Positions 16,612 through 27,431 of a DNA stretch of 64,000 bases are shown here, one piece after another. The notes beneath the pieces are model-generated. The model was not told the DNA's origin. It saw only the letters and a program-made list of their open reading frames with translations, and made no database searches. This stretch comes from Viridibacillus arvi. GTDB taxonomy: Bacteria; Bacillota; Bacilli; Bacillales_A; Planococcaceae. Position 1 is the first letter of the stretch. The number at the start of each line of letters is the position of its first letter. The stretch is taken from assembly GCF_001274945.1 (NCBI RefSeq), contig NZ_LILB01000001.1, positions 1,613,111-1,677,110 on the forward strand. Reading direction: 5' to 3'. Both the position numbers and the translations under genes were made by a program.

Positions 16612-18327
16612 ATGAAAACAAAATTAGTTAAAACGTTTAGTATTTTTTTGCTCTTCACCACGCTTATATGCTCATATTTTTACCAACCTATACATACGGA
16701 GGCATCTTCTTCAATATCATATAAAGTAACGGCTAGTCAACTTACTTTACGCGAAGGTCCTAGTACAAGCACCAAAAAACTTACGTTAATTCCAAAAAGC
16801 ACAAAATTAACAAAAATCTCATCAAAAGGCTCTTGGATTAAAGTAAAATATAGCGGGAAAACAGGTTGGGTTTCTTCACAATACTTATCTAAAGTAACAA
16901 CAAACGTTAATACAGCCGCTACATCGAAAACAGTAACGACAAATGTTAGTAATTTAAATATTCGTTCCGGTGCTGCAATTAGCTATAAAAGTCTTGGGAA
17001 ATTAGCAAAAGGCACAAAAGGAACTGTATTAGACGAAAAAAGTGGTTGGGTGAAAATTAAAACATCCAAATATACAGGCTGGGTTTCTAAAAGCTATGTA
17101 ACGTTTAAATCAACTACTTCTTCCAATCCAACTACTTCTGCTAGTAATGTCGGCAAATATTACTACATAACAATTGCTAATTTAAACGTACGTGAAAAAG
17201 CTTCTTCATCAGATAGCTCTGCTATTATTGGTACTGTAAGAAAAGGTAATGAATTTAAAATTTTAAAAGAATCTGGTACATGGGTACAAATTCAATATAC
17301 GACTACTAAAAAAGGTTGGGTTTCTTCCAAGTCAGCATATGGGAAGATTAGTTCAAAAAAACATACGTCACAAACATCAAACCCTAACAAACCAGATGAA
17401 GATGAAGATACAGATGTAGAACCGACACCGGACCCTTCTGAGCCAGAAAATCCAACACCTGAGGAACCGACTGATACACCTGAAGACAATGTCGTATATA
17501 CTAAACCTTCAAAAACAGAATATATCGTTATACAATCTGGTTACTTGAATATCCGTTCAAAACCGAGTACAAAAGGAGATATATTGTCTGAAGCCTCTGC
17601 CGGAGATTACTATACAGTGCTGCAATATGCTACTTATCCATCAAATGAATGGGTTGAAGTAATGTATGCTACTGGCAAAAAAGGTTGGATTTCAAATAAT
17701 ACATCAAATAGTTATGTAACATTATCAAATCCAGCTACAAATCCACCTGCAGTATCGAATAAAAAGATTGTATTAGATGCTGGACACGGCGGTACAGACC
17801 CTGGTTCAGGTGGCGGAGGATACAATGAAGCCGCACTGACATACGCTTTTACTTTAAAGACAAAGAGTCATCTTGAGAGTATGGGCTATACCGTGTATAC
17901 AACACGTGGTCAATTCTCAGCTTGCTCTTCATCTACTAATAAAACAATAGATTTACAATGTCGGGTAGATGTTGCGAAATCGAAAAAAGCAGATATTTTC
18001 GTTAGTATACACATGAACTCTGCAAGTGCTACTGCAAAAGGAACTGAAACATATTACGCTGCTTCAGGTAATCCATATCCAACAAGAAGCAGACAACTTG
18101 CAAATGCTGTTCATAGCGCTTATCAACCTACAATGGGGAGTACCAATAGGGGCGTTAAAACGAATATCTTTCATGTAAATAGAATGGCTTCTGTTCCTTC
18201 AATTCTTTTAGAGGTCGGCTTTATTTCAAATGTTGAGGATCGTAGTAAACTTATCAATGCTACTCACCAAAATAATGTCAGCAGAAGTATTGCACAAGGT
18301 ATCCACAATTACTTCCAAATGCAATAA
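16612..18327 (+). CDS. Secreted N-acetylmuramoyl-L-alanine amidase with four SH3b domains (YrvJ-like)
   Basis: Cell-wall hydrolase of 571 residues. A signal peptide covers about residues 1-31, ending near HTEASS. Four bacterial SH3 repeats follow (about 34-95, 107-164, 183-248, 301-372), each with an LNIRS or LTLRE-type strand and GWV. An acidic, proline-rich linker lies at about 262-298. The C-terminal Amidase_3 domain (about 384-570) has the zinc ligands His392 (DAGHGG), Glu406 and His467 (SIHMNS) and the catalytic Glu534 (LLEVGF). It cuts the amide bond between MurNAc and L-Ala. The ATG follows AAAAAGGAGG. In B. subtilis yrvJ occupies the same position between hisS and dtd. It is transcribed away from hisS. 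Confidence 0.93.
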   Translation: MKTKLVKTFSIFLLFTTLICSYFYQPIHTEASSSISYKVTASQLTLREGPSTSTKKLTLIPKSTKLTKISSKGSWIKVKYSGKTGWVSSQYLSKVTTNVNTAATSKTVTTNVSNLNIRSGAAISYKSLGKLAKGTKGTVLDEKSGWVKIKTSKYTGWVSKSYVTFKSTTSSNPTTSASNVGKYYYITIANLNVREKASSSDSSAIIGTVRKGNEFKILKESGTWVQIQYTTTKKGWVSSKSAYGKISSKKHTSQTSNPNKPDEDEDTDVEPTPDPSEPENPTPEEPTDTPEDNVVYTKPSKTEYIVIQSGYLNIRSKPSTKGDILSEASAGDYYTVLQYATYPSNEWVEVMYATGKKGWISNNTSNSYVTLSNPATNPPAVSNKKIVLDAGHGGTDPGSGGGGYNEAALTYAFTLKTKSHLESMGYTVYTTRGQFSACSSSTNKTIDLQCRVDVAKSKKADIFVSIHMNSASATAKGTETYYAASGNPYPTRSRQLANAVHSAYQPTMGSTNRGVKTNIFHVNRMASVPSILLEVGFISNVEDRSKLINATHQNNVSRSIAQGIHNYFQMQ

Positions 18328-18342
18328 CTATTTTTAACCACG

Positions 18343-18391
18343 AACAGCCTTATTAGTTTTTCCAAGAAAACTAGAGTAAGGCTGTTTTTTT
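18343..18391 (+). terminator. Terminator of the amidase gene
   Basis: AACAGCCTTA and TAAGGCTGTT pair, with an inner A/T-rich stem, followed by TTTTTTT. It starts 16 bp after the amidase stop codon. Confidence 0.88.
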
Positions 18392-18420
18392 GAATCAAGA
18401 TTAAACTAATCCATTAAATC

Positions 18421-18474
18421 AAAAAAACCTCAGATGCTTCCATACAAAATTGTATGAGAGAATCCGAGGTTTTA
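18421..18474 (-). terminator. Terminator of the rel-dtd transcript
   Basis: AAACCTCAGAT pairs with ATCCGAGGTTT with one mismatch, and an inner CATAC/GTATG stem extends it. On the minus strand it ends in TTTTTTT. It lies downstream of dtd and back-to-back with the amidase terminator. Confidence 0.82.
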
Positions 18475-18551
18475 TTACTTTCACAATAGTATGATAGGTA
18501 TCTTTCATCCGTATATCCCTAAATGAATAGCCTCTAGTATAATAATCAATA

Positions 18552-18992
18552 TTATTTTGATTCAATGATGATTGTCACTGGTCCATCGTTTGTTAATTGG
18601 ACATCCATCATGGCACCAAAAACCCCTGTTTCAACATGTAAACCTAAGTTACGAAGTGTTTCATTGAAATACTCCCACAAAGGCTCCGCTTCCTCAGGTC
18701 GTGCAGCTTCAATAAAGCTAGGGCGATTTCCTTTACGTATATCAGCATACAAAGTAAATTGCGATACGGATAAAATAGCTCCACCGTGATCTAAAATTGA
18801 ATGATTCATTTTACCATCAGCATCTTCCCATAGACGCATTTTCACAATTTTATTTGCGATATAGTCTGCATCGTCCTTTGTATCACCATGTGTAAGTCCG
18901 ACTAACAATACATATCCTTGCTTAATGGCACCTGTAACTTGTCCATCTACAGTGACAGTTGCTTTTTTACTACGTTGCAGAATTACTTTCAA
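18552..18992 (-). CDS. dtd: D-aminoacyl-tRNA deacylase
   Basis: Hydrolyses D-aminoacyl-tRNAs (for example D-Tyr-tRNA) and mischarged glycyl-tRNA-Ala, protecting translation. The 146-residue protein has the two family active-site motifs: [17 protein letters not shown] (about 77-93) and [11 protein letters not shown] near the C-terminus (Gly-cisPro in GPVTI). It lies 16 bp after rel in the same direction, the standard Bacillus arrangement. Confidence 0.97.
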   Translation of the reverse strand: MKVILQRSKKATVTVDGQVTGAIKQGYVLLVGLTHGDTKDDADYIANKIVKMRLWEDADGKMNHSILDHGGAILSVSQFTLYADIRKGNRPSFIEAARPEEAEPLWEYFNETLRNLGLHVETGVFGAMMDVQLTNDGPVTIIIESK

Positions 18993-19008
18993 AATGAAAA
19001 CTCCTATC

Positions 19009-21204
19009 TTAGTTTGTCACACGTTGTACAGAATAAATATCTGGAATTTGTTTAATACGATCTACAACTTTATATAAATGAGCAATATCACGAATACGAA
19101 TTGTTAAGTTAATAGTTGCTAATTTATCTCTATCAGCTCTACCACTTACAGCACTAATATTCGTTTTGGCTTCATTCACGACTTGCATCACTTCATTCAG
19201 TAAGCCTGGACGATCATAGCCTGATACTTCGATATCCACAGAATATTCTTTTTTCTCATCAGCAAATGCAGAGTCCCATTCAACATCGATTAAGCGTTCT
19301 TGTTCTTCATTCGACTGTACATTTGGGCAATCTGCACGGTGAACTGAAACACCTCGCCCTTTTGTGATAAAACCAACAATATCATCACCTGGCACTGGGC
19401 TACAGCAACGTGAAAGACGAATTAGAAGATTTTCTAATCCTTTTACGACGACGCCTGACTCAGTAGCTTTTCTCTTTTCAGGTGAGTTCATTTCCTTATT
19501 GATTTTCACTAACGCTTCTTCATGATCGCGCTGTTTACGAATTTTCTCCGCAAGACGATTTACAACTTGTTGTGCCGTCATACCATTAAAGCCTACTGCT
19601 GCAACTAAATCGTCTTCACTGGCAAAATTCATCTTCTCACATACGCGTTTAAAGTTTTCAGGAGTTAAGACTTCCTTAGGATCGAAGTTTTGCTCTTTTA
19701 TTTCTTTGTCAATTAATTCGCGACCTTTTACAACATTATCTTCGCGCAATTGCTTTTTAAAGAACTGTTTGATTTTATGCTTAGCTTGTGAAGATTGTGC
19801 AATTTTCAGCCAATCACGACTTGGCCCAAATGATTGCTTTGATGTCATGATTTCAATAATATCACCCGTTTTTAAAGGTGTATCAAGAGGCACCATTTTT
19901 CCATTTACTTTTGATCCGATAGTTTTATTCCCTATTTCAGAGTGTACGCGATATGCAAAGTCAATCGGTACAGACCCTGCAGGTAATTCCATGACATCCC
20001 CTTTTGGCGAAAATACATAGACCATATCAGAGAATAAATCAAATTTTAATGATTCCATAAATTCTTCTGCATTAGATGACTCGTTTTGGAACTCTAAAAT
20101 TTCTCGGAACCATGTTAGTTTGCTATCGATATTTGAATTACTCATATCGATATTCTTACCTTCCTTATAAGCCCAGTGTGCAGCAACCCCGTATTCTGCA
20201 ATATTATGCATGTCCATCGTACGAATTTGCACCTCTAATGGGTCACCGTAAGGCCCAATTACTGTCGTATGCAACGATTGATATAAGTTTTGTTTTGGCA
20301 TTGCGATATAGTCTTTAAAGCGGCCAGGCATTGGCTTCCAAAGAGTATGCACTATACCTAAAACAGCATAACAGTCTTTTATACTATCGACGATCACACG
20401 TACAGCAAGTAAATCATAAATTTCACTAAATTGCTTATTTTGCATAACCATTTTACGGTAAATGCTATATATATGTTTTGGTCTTCCTGATAGATCAGCC
20501 TTAATTTCAATATCATCTAACTGTGTATGGATTTCCCCCATAACAGATGATAAATAAGCTTCACGTTCTACACGCTTTTTCTTCATCAAGTTAACGATTC
20601 GGTAATATTGCTGTGGATTTAAATAACGAAGTGCAGTATCTTCTAACTCCCATTTAATAGCCGATATCCCTAAGCGATGAGCTAATGGAGCGAAAATTTC
20701 AAGCGTTTCCTTTGCGATACGTCGTTGCTTTTCAACAGGTAAATGCTTTAATGTACGCATATTATGTAAGCGATCCGCTAACTTAATTAAAATTACACGG
20801 ATATCTTGCGCCATTGCGACAAACATTTTGCGATGATTTTCAGCCTGCTGTTCTGCTTTCGATTTATATTTAATCTTACCTAGCTTTGTAACACCATCCA
20901 CAAGCATAGCAACATCTTCACTGAACGCTTCTACAAGATCTTCACGTGTTACGGGCGTATCTTCTACAACGTCATGTAGAAAGCCTGCTGATACTGTTTC
21001 TGGATCCATTTGAAGTTCGGCTAAAATACCTGCTACTTGAATGGGATGTAAAATATAAGGCTCCCCCGAGCTTCGAAACTGTTCTTTATGTGCTTCTCTC
21101 GCAACCTCATATGCTTTTTGTACAAAAGCAACATGTTCGGTATTCATATAAGAAGAAAGAGTTGCAAAAACGTCTTCTACTGTCATCACTTGATCCTTCG
21201 CCAT
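19009..21204 (-). CDS. relA: Bifunctional (p)ppGpp synthetase/hydrolase Rel
   Basis: Long RelA/SpoT homologue of 731 residues that makes and degrades the stringent-response alarmone. The N-terminal HD hydrolase is intact (His77-Asp78 in FLHDVVEDT), so it is bifunctional. The synthetase domain follows (about 235-345; [20 protein letters not shown] and [13 protein letters not shown]), then TGS (about 390-450), a helical and zinc-finger-like region with CCSPVPGD (about 560-640) and a C-terminal ACT domain (about 655-729). The ATG at 21204 is chosen over a GTG at 21213 from the spacing of AGGGTGG. Two terminator-like hairpins separate it from apt upstream. Confidence 0.96.
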   Translation of the reverse strand: MAKDQVMTVEDVFATLSSYMNTEHVAFVQKAYEVAREAHKEQFRSSGEPYILHPIQVAGILAELQMDPETVSAGFLHDVVEDTPVTREDLVEAFSEDVAMLVDGVTKLGKIKYKSKAEQQAENHRKMFVAMAQDIRVILIKLADRLHNMRTLKHLPVEKQRRIAKETLEIFAPLAHRLGISAIKWELEDTALRYLNPQQYYRIVNLMKKKRVEREAYLSSVMGEIHTQLDDIEIKADLSGRPKHIYSIYRKMVMQNKQFSEIYDLLAVRVIVDSIKDCYAVLGIVHTLWKPMPGRFKDYIAMPKQNLYQSLHTTVIGPYGDPLEVQIRTMDMHNIAEYGVAAHWAYKEGKNIDMSNSNIDSKLTWFREILEFQNESSNAEEFMESLKFDLFSDMVYVFSPKGDVMELPAGSVPIDFAYRVHSEIGNKTIGSKVNGKMVPLDTPLKTGDIIEIMTSKQSFGPSRDWLKIAQSSQAKHKIKQFFKKQLREDNVVKGRELIDKEIKEQNFDPKEVLTPENFKRVCEKMNFASEDDLVAAVGFNGMTAQQVVNRLAEKIRKQRDHEEALVKINKEMNSPEKRKATESGVVVKGLENLLIRLSRCCSPVPGDDIVGFITKGRGVSVHRADCPNVQSNEEQERLIDVEWDSAFADEKKEYSVDIEVSGYDRPGLLNEVMQVVNEAKTNISAVSGRADRDKLATINLTIRIRDIAHLYKVVDRIKQIPDIYSVQRVTN

Positions 21205-21256
21205 GTTAGCCACCCTATTCCATAAATTTTCCGATTAGATTTAACTTTAATTGTAT

Positions 21257-21283
21257 AAAAAAAACAGCCTTGTTGTAAAGGCT
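21257..21283 (-). terminator. Terminator-like hairpin upstream of rel
   Basis: On the minus strand AGCCTTTACAACAAGGCT folds into a stem followed by GTTTTTTTT. It lies about 50 bp before the rel start, downstream of the apt terminator, so it would act on transcripts that begin between the two hairpins or read through the first. Confidence 0.75.
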
Positions 21284-21331
21284 ATTCGCGTCAAAAGCAG
21301 TTGGCGATCATAATAACTCTAATTATATGAT

Positions 21332-21361
21332 AAAAAACCCCTTTGTTAAAAACAAAGAGGT
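21332..21361 (-). terminator. Terminator of the recJ-apt transcript
   Basis: ACCTCTTTG and CAAAGGGGT pair around a T/A loop, followed by TTTTTT on the minus strand, seven bases past the apt stop codon. Confidence 0.87.
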
Positions 21362-21368
21362 CAATTTA

Positions 21369-21881
21369 TTAGTATTTCATTAATGTGAATATATCATGGC
21401 CTTTAATCTTATCGCGGCCGTTTAGCTCTTCTAATTCGATTAAGAATGCACAACCTACTACTTCGCCGCCTAATTCTTCAATAAGCTGGATAGCCGCTGC
21501 TACAGTTCCTCCAGTTGCAAGTAAATCATCCACGATTAATACTTTTTGACCGGGTTTAACAGCATCTTTGTGCATCGTTAATGTGTCTTTACCATATTCC
21601 AAACCGTAATCGGCACTAATTACTTCACGAGGTAATTTACCTGGTTTGCGAACAGGTGCAAAACCGATTTCTAAAGCATAAGCAACAGGGCACCCTGTAA
21701 TGAATCCACGTGCTTCAGGGCCAACGATTAATTCAGCGCCTACTTTTTTAGCATATTCCACTATTTGATCTGTTGCGTATTTATATGCTTTTCCATTATC
21801 CATGATTGTCGTAATATCTTTGAAAGAAATGCCCTCTTTTGGCCAGTCTTCAACGACAGTCACATATTGTTTTAAATCCAT
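21369..21881 (-). CDS. apt: Adenine phosphoribosyltransferase
   Basis: Purine salvage enzyme converting adenine and PRPP to AMP. The 170-residue protein shows the PRPP-binding motif [13 protein letters not shown] (about 115-127), VGPEARGF and the substrate region [10 protein letters not shown]. Its ATG overlaps the recJ stop by one base (TAATG), implying coupling to recJ. It lies between recJ and rel as in other Bacillales. Confidence 0.97.
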   Translation of the reverse strand: MDLKQYVTVVEDWPKEGISFKDITTIMDNGKAYKYATDQIVEYAKKVGAELIVGPEARGFITGCPVAYALEIGFAPVRKPGKLPREVISADYGLEYGKDTLTMHKDAVKPGQKVLIVDDLLATGGTVAAAIQLIEELGGEVVGCAFLIELEELNGRDKIKGHDIFTLMKY

Positions 21882-24226
21882 TACTGTTCCTCCTCAGAAA
21901 CTGTTTGAGCGGATAATCTCGCATCAAACCACTGTCTTAAATCTTTATATGGTGCATACAACAATGTCTGTTCCAAATCCATTTGTTGTGCGCGTGTTTT
22001 ATAAACGTTGGCACTTGATAATTGTTTTTTAGGAGCACCTTCTACAATTTTTGCAAGTCCGTTTTCTATTGTAACAAATCCAAGTTCAAAAAACACCTGG
22101 GTCATGAAAATTAACATATCACGACTCCACCCTTTATGCTTCGCCAAATCATTCAAATGCTGTCTCAAATGGAATTCCCGTCGTTTATTCAGAAACGTAT
22201 AGTACCAACCAAATTGTTCACGCGTTGGCATACCATCAAAATAATGCGAATCTGGAATATAAAAGTGAGCATAAATTCGAGTCGGTTTTACATTCGTTAA
22301 TAGGTCCTCTAACATTTGAACATCTTGTGGCATATCTAATAAGACGACAAAAGGGCTAACATGTTCTAGTGATAACTCTTCACTATATGGCATAATTTTT
22401 TTCGGAATTAAAGATTCATAATATTGCATTGTATCAGGCTTAAATGCTATAAATGTAGATTCCTCTACAGGTACCGTTTGCAACCATCTAGCAACTTGTC
22501 TTATTCCACGTAAGTCGAATAGCTGCCATTCATCCGTACGTACGTCTGAAATCATAAACTGTGGCTTCTTTCTGCCATTCCATTCATTAATTTGTAAATC
22601 ACCTGCAAAAGAAACGTTAATGCCATAAGTAAGCTCATCTGCAAGATATCCTTTATGGAAGCCAACTGCATCAATGGTAGCATCCGGTTGACCAATCTCC
22701 ATTTTCAAATGATCTTCATTGGCACCAATTTTTCTCATCGATTGAATGTGTTCATCTTCAATACCATACATGGGCTTTGGAAAACCCATTCCAAACGGGG
22801 CTAATTCCCTTACTTCTGCAATTGAATCCGTATCAATCTCATCTATTTTCAGAGGAATATCTACTTGAAGAATAGGAATTAGGTCTTCTTCAGCCAAACA
22901 TTCTCTAGCTTGTATATCTAGTCGTTCACGCAATTCATCTACATCTTCCATTGCTAGTGTCATACCAGCTGCCATTGGATGTCCGCCGAATGCAGGTAAA
23001 ATATCGCGATTCTTTGCAAGTTCTTGATACATATTAAAACCTTCAATACTACGCGCTGAACCTTTTGCTATCCCTTTTTCAATATCAATGCATAAGATAA
23101 TTGTTGGTTTATAATATTTTTCAACAAGTCTAGAAGCTACTATTCCTACTACTCCTGGATTCCAGCCTTCTTCAGCTATAACAAGTACTTGTGAATTTCG
23201 GATTTCATCGATATTTTCAACCATAGCAACAGCTTGCTCAGTAATATCAGAAACAATTCCTTGGCGCTCTTTGTTTTTATCATTTAAAAGGCTCGCCATT
23301 GTCGCTGCACTTGCCTCGTCTTCTTCAAGTAAGAAATCTACACCAGGATTGGCATCACCAAGGCGTCCTAATGCATTTAATCTTGGTCCAAATCCAAAAC
23401 CAATTGTCTCTTCAGTAATGTCATTTTGCTTTGTACCTGCTACTGTACATAATGCCTTTATCGAAGGTCTTGTTGATTTCTGAAGGGCTAGAATACCTTG
23501 CTTTACTAAATAACGGTTTTCTTCTAATAAAGGCACTAAATCAGCTATTGTTCCAATCGCTACAAATTCTAGCAAATGTTTTGGAAATTCACCGTATAAA
23601 GCATGCGCCACTTTAAATGCTACCCCAACACCTGCAAGCTCGCCAAAAGGAAACTCCCCCTCTGGATGTCTCGGATGAATGATGACATCAGCCGGTGGCA
23701 ATTCCTCTCCTATTTCATGGTGATCTGTCACAATGACATCCATACCAAGCTCTTTTGCCACTTGTACTTCGTGATTGCCTGAAATACCATTATCAACTGT
23801 GATAATTAGCTTGAAGTTTTGCTCATGAGCTTCTCGGAATAATCGTTCGCTTGGTCCATACCCATCTGTAAATCGATTGGGAATTTTGTGCTCTACATTC
23901 GCACCTAAGTCTCTCAAAACTGTCATCATTACAGCTGTACTCGTAATGCCATCAGCATCATAATCACCATAAACAAGTATTTTCTCATCATTGTTGATTG
24001 CTTGATGAATACGATCGACCGCTTGCTGCATCCCGTGCATTAGGAATGGATCATTTGTAGATTGATGATCAATATTTAAAAAAGCACGTGCAGATTCGAT
24101 TGTATCAAAACCACGTGCAGCTAATATTTTCGCTGATATTGCAGGTATACCTAGTTCTTTTTGAAATGTCTTTACAAGCATTTCATCTGGTCTTTCAATT
24201 CGCCATCTTTTTGTTGTCATTACCAT
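21881..24226 (-). CDS. recJ: Single-stranded-DNA-specific exonuclease RecJ
   Basis: 5'-to-3' single-strand exonuclease for recombination and base-excision repair. The 781-residue protein has the DHH phosphoesterase domain ([13 protein letters not shown] about 70-82, [12 protein letters not shown] about 158-169), the DHHA1 domain with GGHPMAAG (about 410-417) and an OB-fold, plus the Firmicute C-terminal extension (about 570-781). The ATG at 24226 follows GAGGAAGTG. Confidence 0.96.
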   Translation of the reverse strand: MVMTTKRWRIERPDEMLVKTFQKELGIPAISAKILAARGFDTIESARAFLNIDHQSTNDPFLMHGMQQAVDRIHQAINNDEKILVYGDYDADGITSTAVMMTVLRDLGANVEHKIPNRFTDGYGPSERLFREAHEQNFKLIITVDNGISGNHEVQVAKELGMDVIVTDHHEIGEELPPADVIIHPRHPEGEFPFGELAGVGVAFKVAHALYGEFPKHLLEFVAIGTIADLVPLLEENRYLVKQGILALQKSTRPSIKALCTVAGTKQNDITEETIGFGFGPRLNALGRLGDANPGVDFLLEEDEASAATMASLLNDKNKERQGIVSDITEQAVAMVENIDEIRNSQVLVIAEEGWNPGVVGIVASRLVEKYYKPTIILCIDIEKGIAKGSARSIEGFNMYQELAKNRDILPAFGGHPMAAGMTLAMEDVDELRERLDIQARECLAEEDLIPILQVDIPLKIDEIDTDSIAEVRELAPFGMGFPKPMYGIEDEHIQSMRKIGANEDHLKMEIGQPDATIDAVGFHKGYLADELTYGINVSFAGDLQINEWNGRKKPQFMISDVRTDEWQLFDLRGIRQVARWLQTVPVEESTFIAFKPDTMQYYESLIPKKIMPYSEELSLEHVSPFVVLLDMPQDVQMLEDLLTNVKPTRIYAHFYIPDSHYFDGMPTREQFGWYYTFLNKRREFHLRQHLNDLAKHKGWSRDMLIFMTQVFFELGFVTIENGLAKIVEGAPKKQLSSANVYKTRAQQMDLEQTLLYAPYKDLRQWFDARLSAQTVSEEEQ

Positions 24227-24403
24227 TTATGTCACTTCCTCACGCGTTTCATTATACCTAATTTAACTTACGAAAAAAACCTTTAGACAAAGCGGCTTGA
24301 AGATTAGTAGTTATAAAAAGATTTAGTCTACATATCCCTTACCTATCCATTTGTTCACTTTCAATACTGATAAAACAAACTTTGACTAATGCTCTAAAGC
24401 CAC

Positions 24404-24441
24404 AAAAAACTACTCTACACTTTAAAAGTGCAGAGTAGTTT
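24404..24441 (-). terminator. Terminator of secDF (ACTACTC hairpin family)
   Basis: AAACTACTCTACACTTT pairs with AAAGTGCAGAGTAGTTT with one mismatch and is followed on the minus strand by TTTTTTGTGG. Closely similar hairpins end yajC (29763-29801) and minD (43207-43241). Confidence 0.88.
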
Positions 24442-24468
24442 CAGTGAGCTGATCATTTTCGAACTTAA

Positions 24469-26739
24469 TTATACAACTGGTTCGTCAGTGCCCCATTGTT
24501 TTTTCTTTTTACCAACGTCTAAATTACCTTGCTTTTTCATTTGGCGTTTTTTCAACGAGTACCAAACTTGAGCTGCGATAAAGATTGACGAATACATACC
24601 CGTAATTAACCCGATTAGTAATGCAATCGAGAAGTTTTGGATTGAAGGTGCACCTAAGAACAATAATGCAACTACAACAATAATTACTGTTAATACTGTA
24701 TTTACAGATCGTCCTAAAGTTTGACGTAGTGATTTATTAACAATGTTGGCAAGGTCTTCTGAATCTTTAATTTTACCAACACGATGTAAGTTTTCACGAA
24801 TACGGTCAAACGTAACAATTGTATCGTTTATTGAATAACCAACAATCGTTAATACAGCGGCGATAAACGTAATATCCACTTCTAGACGGAAGAAACTAAA
24901 TAACGCGACCATAAAGAATACGTCATGCAATAATGATACAATCGCACCGACACCCATGCGCCATTCGAAACGGAAAGCAACATAAATGATGATGCCAATA
25001 GCTGCATATGCTAATGCTTTGATAGCATTTTTCACTAACTCTTGTCCAACTGTTGGAGAAACTGTGCTAATACTTGGTTCATGACCAAATTCTTTTTTAA
25101 ATTCTGCTTTTACTTTTTTAACTTCATCTTTTGAGAAGTCATCTTTATATCGAATTACTCCAATGTCTTTCTTTTCACCAGAGATTACGATATCCTCTGA
25201 ATCAAATCCAAGTTTAGCGATAGTATCAGAAACTTCTTCTTTTGTTAACTGATGCTCTGCTTTAACTTCCACACGAGTACCACTTGAGAAATCAATCCCT
25301 AAGTTAAGCTTGAAGATTCCTAAAACAGTAAACCCGACAATAATGAAGATTAAAGAAGCTGCGTAGTATTTTTTACGATTATGAACAAAATCCAATTTAT
25401 CAAAGCGTGTTGTTAAATCTAATGTATCTACGCCTTCTTCAATTTTGTGCACTTTCTTTTTACTTACGCCAAACCAAGCTGTTTTCCCATCGAAGTATCC
25501 GCTATTTACTAGTAAGCCTAGTAAAATACGAGTTCCCCAAACAGCTGTGATAAAGCTGACTAAAATACTGATCATTAATGTTGTTGCGAAACCTTTAACA
25601 GAGCTTGTCCCGAAGATAAATAATACAGATGCTGCAAGAAGCGTTGTAATATTAGCATCGAAAATAGCTGAGAATGAAGATTTCGAACCTGAATTAAATG
25701 CTGCCTTTATGGACTTACCAACTCGTAATTCCTCACGAATACGCTCGTACATTAAGATATTGGCATCTACAGCCATACCTACCCCAAGTACAATTGCTGC
25801 GATACCTGGTAGCGTAAGAACCGCATTAATCCAATCAAAGATAACAAGTACTAAAAATGTGAAAACAACTAATGTTAAATTTGCTACCAATCCTGGTAGA
25901 CGATAATAAACAAGCATAAAGATAAAGATTAACCCAATACCAACTAGACTTGCAAAAATCGTACTTTTCAGCGCCTGATCACCGAATTGTGCTCCTACTG
26001 AAGTTGAATATTTCTCAACTAATTTTACAGGTAATGCACCAGCATTTAAAATACCAGATAAATCTTTTGTTTCCTGAACTGTAAATGCTCCTGAAATTTG
26101 AACGTCTGATGAATTGATGACTTGCGTTACGCGAGGGTCAGAAACAAATTTAGGTTTTGCCTTTTTAACTTCTTCTGCATAAGAGTCTTTACCTTCTTCA
26201 AAGTCTAACCAAATGACTAATAAGTTATTTGGTTCTCCCATAGCTGCAATTTTCCCTGTTACTTCAGCAAATTTTGCTGGATCTTTTAATTTCAAAGTAA
26301 CAATAGGACGATTCTGATCATCAAAGGAACCAGAAGCACCGCCTTGTTTCAAATCATTTCCGTCTAACAAAATGTTATCGTTAACATCACGGAATGTTAA
26401 ATTGGCCTCAGTTGAAAGTAATTCACGAGCAGATTCTTGATCTTCAACACCCGCTAACTGAACACGGATACGGTCTTTACCTTCAATTTGAATGCTCGGT
26501 TCACTAACACCAAGTGCATTTACACGTCTTGATAATGCTTGTGCAGTATCCTTCACATCATTTTCTGTAATATCCGGACCACCATTTAAAGGCTCTACTT
26601 GATAAAGAACTTCAAAACCACCTTGTAGATCAAGGCCTAGTTTAATATTGTTCAAGACTCCTTGAACAGTCGTACTCATCGTTGCACCTAAAACAACTAC
26701 TAGTAGTAAAAAAGCAACGATACGGCTTCTTAATTTCAT
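24469..26739 (-). CDS. secDF: Protein translocase subunit SecDF (fused)
   Basis: Natural fusion of SecD and SecF, as in B. subtilis, of 756 residues. SecDF uses the proton gradient to help SecYEG export proteins. The SecD part (about 1-435) starts with a membrane anchor and LGLDLQGGFEVLYQV, has the large extracellular P1 domain and five further membrane segments. The SecF part (about 445-735) contains GIDFSSGTRVEV and a second six-segment bundle with VGYSINDTIVTFDRIREN. The ATG at 26739 follows AGGAGGAAG. It has its own terminator and is likely a single-gene transcript. Confidence 0.97.
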   Translation of the reverse strand: MKLRSRIVAFLLLVVVLGATMSTTVQGVLNNIKLGLDLQGGFEVLYQVEPLNGGPDITENDVKDTAQALSRRVNALGVSEPSIQIEGKDRIRVQLAGVEDQESARELLSTEANLTFRDVNDNILLDGNDLKQGGASGSFDDQNRPIVTLKLKDPAKFAEVTGKIAAMGEPNNLLVIWLDFEEGKDSYAEEVKKAKPKFVSDPRVTQVINSSDVQISGAFTVQETKDLSGILNAGALPVKLVEKYSTSVGAQFGDQALKSTIFASLVGIGLIFIFMLVYYRLPGLVANLTLVVFTFLVLVIFDWINAVLTLPGIAAIVLGVGMAVDANILMYERIREELRVGKSIKAAFNSGSKSSFSAIFDANITTLLAASVLFIFGTSSVKGFATTLMISILVSFITAVWGTRILLGLLVNSGYFDGKTAWFGVSKKKVHKIEEGVDTLDLTTRFDKLDFVHNRKKYYAASLIFIIVGFTVLGIFKLNLGIDFSSGTRVEVKAEHQLTKEEVSDTIAKLGFDSEDIVISGEKKDIGVIRYKDDFSKDEVKKVKAEFKKEFGHEPSISTVSPTVGQELVKNAIKALAYAAIGIIIYVAFRFEWRMGVGAIVSLLHDVFFMVALFSFFRLEVDITFIAAVLTIVGYSINDTIVTFDRIRENLHRVGKIKDSEDLANIVNKSLRQTLGRSVNTVLTVIIVVVALLFLGAPSIQNFSIALLIGLITGMYSSIFIAAQVWYSLKKRQMKKQGNLDVGKKKKQWGTDEPVV

Positions 26740-26908
26740 TCAAACTTCCTCCTCAAACAAATACAGCGGTATGACTTATAAAACATTTTACTTAATAATC
26801 TATATTATGACACGAATTTATTCATAAAGCTTGTAAAAACTTCGAGACTAAATGCTCATAAATTATGAAAACTGATATAAAAAGTACTGTAAAATGTTTT
26901 TTAGTAAA

Positions 26909-26941
26909 AAAATTTGTTTCATTAATACAACAGCAAATTTT
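26909..26941 (-). terminator. AT-rich terminator-like hairpin after comN
   Basis: AAAATTTG and CAAATTTT pair around a 17-base loop, followed by further T bases on the minus strand. The stem is AU-only apart from one G-C pair, so it is a weak candidate. Confidence 0.4.
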
Positions 26942-27019
26942 AAAACTTAACAGGTCTATTATGAAACAGGTGGACTCTACTGTCAAATTGACCCTTTTTT
27001 ATTTATATAAAAAATTTCT

Positions 27020-27340
27020 TTAAGGTTCTTCACTACCATTCCCATGTAATAGCAGTTGTAATTCATCTTGATTTAATTCTGAGAACCAATTAGATGTTTT
27101 TGATTCTTTGATTTGAGTATAGGTCATATATTGTGCAGTACTTAAAGAAAATAGGTCCTCAACCATTTCATAAGGACGTAATGTCTGAACATTGCGCTTA
27201 CGCCATTTCTTTTTTACACATACATCCCATATGTCCTCTACTGTTACCGTTTTATAACCTTGCATGATAAATTCATTTCTTTTACTAATTAAAGCTGGTA
27301 AAAACTTTTGAAATAAAGCCTCGTACTCGATCGCCATCAT
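27020..27340 (-). CDS. comN: ComN-like post-transcriptional regulator
   Basis: Small cytoplasmic protein of 106 residues matching the post_transc_reg family (B. subtilis ComN/YrzD), which controls translation of the comE late-competence mRNA through a region at the division site. The pattern VTVEDIWDVCVKKKWRK in the middle and a tyrosine-rich stretch TAQYMTYTQIKES support the family. Position between secDF and spoVB is the same as in B. subtilis. The ATG follows AAAGGAAGTG. Function in this organism is inferred from family and synteny. Confidence 0.83.
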   Translation of the reverse strand: MMAIEYEALFQKFLPALISKRNEFIMQGYKTVTVEDIWDVCVKKKWRKRNVQTLRPYEMVEDLFSLSTAQYMTYTQIKESKTSNWFSELNQDELQLLLHGNGSEEP

Positions 27341-27431
27341 TTCACTTCCTTTATGGTAGTTTTATCCGCTTCTGTTCTTGCATAGGATAATTGTATACGA
27401 ATTTTCTTGAATTGAGAAGGAAGGGATAGTA

